A stretch of DNA of 64,000 bases from Acridotheres tristis (lineage: Eukaryota; Chordata; Aves; Passeriformes; Sturnidae): NCBI GenBank assembly GCA_037013685.1, contig CM072891.1, positions 16,592,501-16,656,500 on the forward strand, read 5' to 3'. The notes below the pieces were generated by a model. The model ran no database searches and had not been told where the DNA came from. It saw only the letters and a list, made by a program, of their open reading frames with translations. Numbering within the stretch: position 1 is the stretch's first letter; every line of letters begins with the position of its first letter. The position numbers and the translations under genes were made by a program. Positions 62,305 to 64,000 of the stretch are shown in pieces.

Positions 62305-64000
62305 TGAACTTGAACTTTAGCCTTCCCACCATCTCCAGCCTGAACAGGTTCCACACAACAGGCTCTGTTCTGGCAGGATGGGGAGCAGAGGGCACGAGAC
62401 AGCACTCATTTCAACTCAACAAAGCACAACAAAGATTCTCAGCTAACAATAGGAGGCAGCGGTTTTTTCAGCTTATTTTATCAGCCAAGTCGCAGCAAAA
62501 CTATGAATACATTAGCCTGCCCTTGTGGGACTGCTTTTGTTCAGTCAAAAGGACCAAGAAAGAATGGGAAAAAAATGAAAGAAAGCATGAATTGGACAAA
62601 GAAAAAAAAAAAAGAAGGAAGAAAGAATAGCTGCCAAGTGAACTGGGAAACCTTCTAGAAAGAAAATTAAATGTAATTGCATAGGCAAATCATTTTTCTC
62701 ATGGCTTTTTTGCATCCTTGTTAATGAAGCTAGGCTACAAGAGATGTTCCTGCATGCTCCACTGCCACCAACAAAGTCAGTGGCTCAGGAGTTTGTGGGG
62801 GGCACTCATTCCTTACATGCACAGGTGTTAAATTTGCTTTTCTAGGTGCACATTGAGTGTCTGATAAATTAACACTGTGAATATCTATTTTGATTTATTT
62901 ATAAATGTAAATGTAGAGAGATTTTAAAAGTACTAATTAGGGAAGCAATCAAGTATTCATGCTTCAGGAGAGAAAATGTGAAGTGTGAGGCACTTTAAGA
63001 ATACCTGAAATATTTGCTTCAACAACTCCCTGCAAAAAAAATGTTGCTCTTATTTGAGAGGCAGCAGCTTGCTGGCAAATGAAAGTTGAGGTGAAAAAGT
63101 CTAATAGAGCTGTTTTCCAGGAGCATTTTCTGATTTCATCTACAGCATTTAGCAGAACAGAATCCAAAAAATGTCCTGACACCTTGCTTGAGGGAGGCTT
63201 AGATAACTAAACCTTGATTCAAATGCTGACTTTCAAAATGCCAATCCTCAACTCTCGTCTAATCCTAAAGAATTTTAGTGTCTACCAACAAAATACTCTA
63301 GATATTCTTTTCCCCTCCTCTAGTGAGGAGACTGCCTAAGTCTCAGAGACAAAGCAGCCTGGCAGCAGCCTTGCACCTTGTTTCCCATCTAATTCATCCA
63401 CTGAAGCATTCTTTTGCCTTTGCCACAGGCAGGCCACGTGTAAAACAAATTTAAACAATGCTTTCACGATGGCCTTTCTTGCAACAGCATTCTAACAAGG
63501 ATCAGGCTCAGTGATGCTGTCTGTTTGACAAACCTGAATCCAGGTCCTCTCAAGAGAAGTGATCCAGGGCTTGGTCTGCTGGCCCTTCTGGAGCAGAACT
63601 CAGTATCTGTGTCTCCTCCTCTCTGTATACATAATTGGCTAGAATAAAAAAAAGGGAGAAGATTCATTGCTGTATTTCCCAAGATGAAACAGGTGTTGTC
63701 CTTGGCATGGAAGACAAAGGATAAAGCTTAAACTATATATTTTTCCTAAGCATCTGTCGACCTCATGGATCCACATTCTGGGTTTCCTAAATCACCCTCT
63801 CAGGCAGTAAGTGTTCTCACACATAACAGGGGAAGCTTAGGCCCTAAATCAGATGAGCACTTGGTATTACAGTAGCTGCCTAATGACTCCAAAGCTGGGA
63901 GATGTGACACTTGAGCTTAGGCTCCTTGCCAAACCCAGCCACTCACAGATATCACTCTTGACAAACTCCCTCTTGTTCACACACTGAAGAGCAGGAAGAA
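62305..64000. other. unique non-coding sequence, no gene recognised
   Basis: A 108-codon ORF (62304-62630, plus) ends in a lysine-rich run encoded by the homopurine tract at 62598-62627 and is not recognised as a gene. The rest has ORFs of at most 72 codons with no domain. The window ends without reaching a gene. Confidence 0.6.
62598..62627. repeat. homopurine tract, 30 bp
   Basis: Unbroken A/G run containing 12 consecutive A followed by GAAGGAAGAAAGAA-type sequence. Simple-sequence DNA. Confidence 0.95.

Noticed and set aside
1..64000. CRISPR arrays, operons, phage or bacterial mobile elements
   Set aside because: No spaced direct repeats, no dense same-strand ORFs and no ribosome-binding-site pattern. 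The sequence is vertebrate in character.

Overview
This window reads as non-coding DNA from a vertebrate nuclear genome, most likely a bird. The bird call is an inference. Sequence is AT-leaning and CpG-poor, ORFs are short and scattered over both strands, and repeat density is very low. The recognisable interspersed repeats are CR1-clade LINE remnants of different ages: one avian-like copy with a single in-frame stop, and several much older, amniote-age ones. I saw no mammalian L1 or Alu and no bacterial-style gene packing.

No protein-coding gene, rRNA or convincing tRNA could be supported. The longest ORF is 199 codons (35367-35966, minus) and resembles no family I recognise. The other ORFs look like chance open frames. 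The window therefore looks like an intergenic stretch or the inside of large introns. A small unrecognised exon cannot be excluded.

Layout: 1-6.6 kb unique sequence; 6.6 kb a perfect ACCTC pentamer array; 6.9-20.4 kb unique sequence with one exon-like segment (about 9.9-10.1 kb), a conserved-element-like block (11.2-11.4 kb) and a weak MIR-like scrap (18.0 kb); 20.4-21.5 kb an ancient CR1/L3-type LINE on the minus strand that keeps recognisable reverse-transcriptase motifs, abutted by a GC-rich block (21.5-21.9 kb); 22-37 kb mostly unique; 37.5-38.2 kb AT-rich blocks dense in homeodomain-type motifs; 45.2-45.35 kb an ATACC array; 47.2-47.4 kb an avian-like CR1 fragment; 50.4-50.65 kb an exon-like segment whose 3' part resembles an inverted MIR; 56.6-56.8 kb an old CR1 3' end; 58.9 and 61.3 kb further weak CR1 scraps; 62.15-62.3 kb another enhancer-like block.

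Nothing supports a gene system in which parts work together. The leads worth testing are the ancient LINE and its neighbouring block, two exon-like segments with matched splice signals, several candidate conserved non-coding elements, and two pentamer arrays whose minus strands are both GG-periodic.
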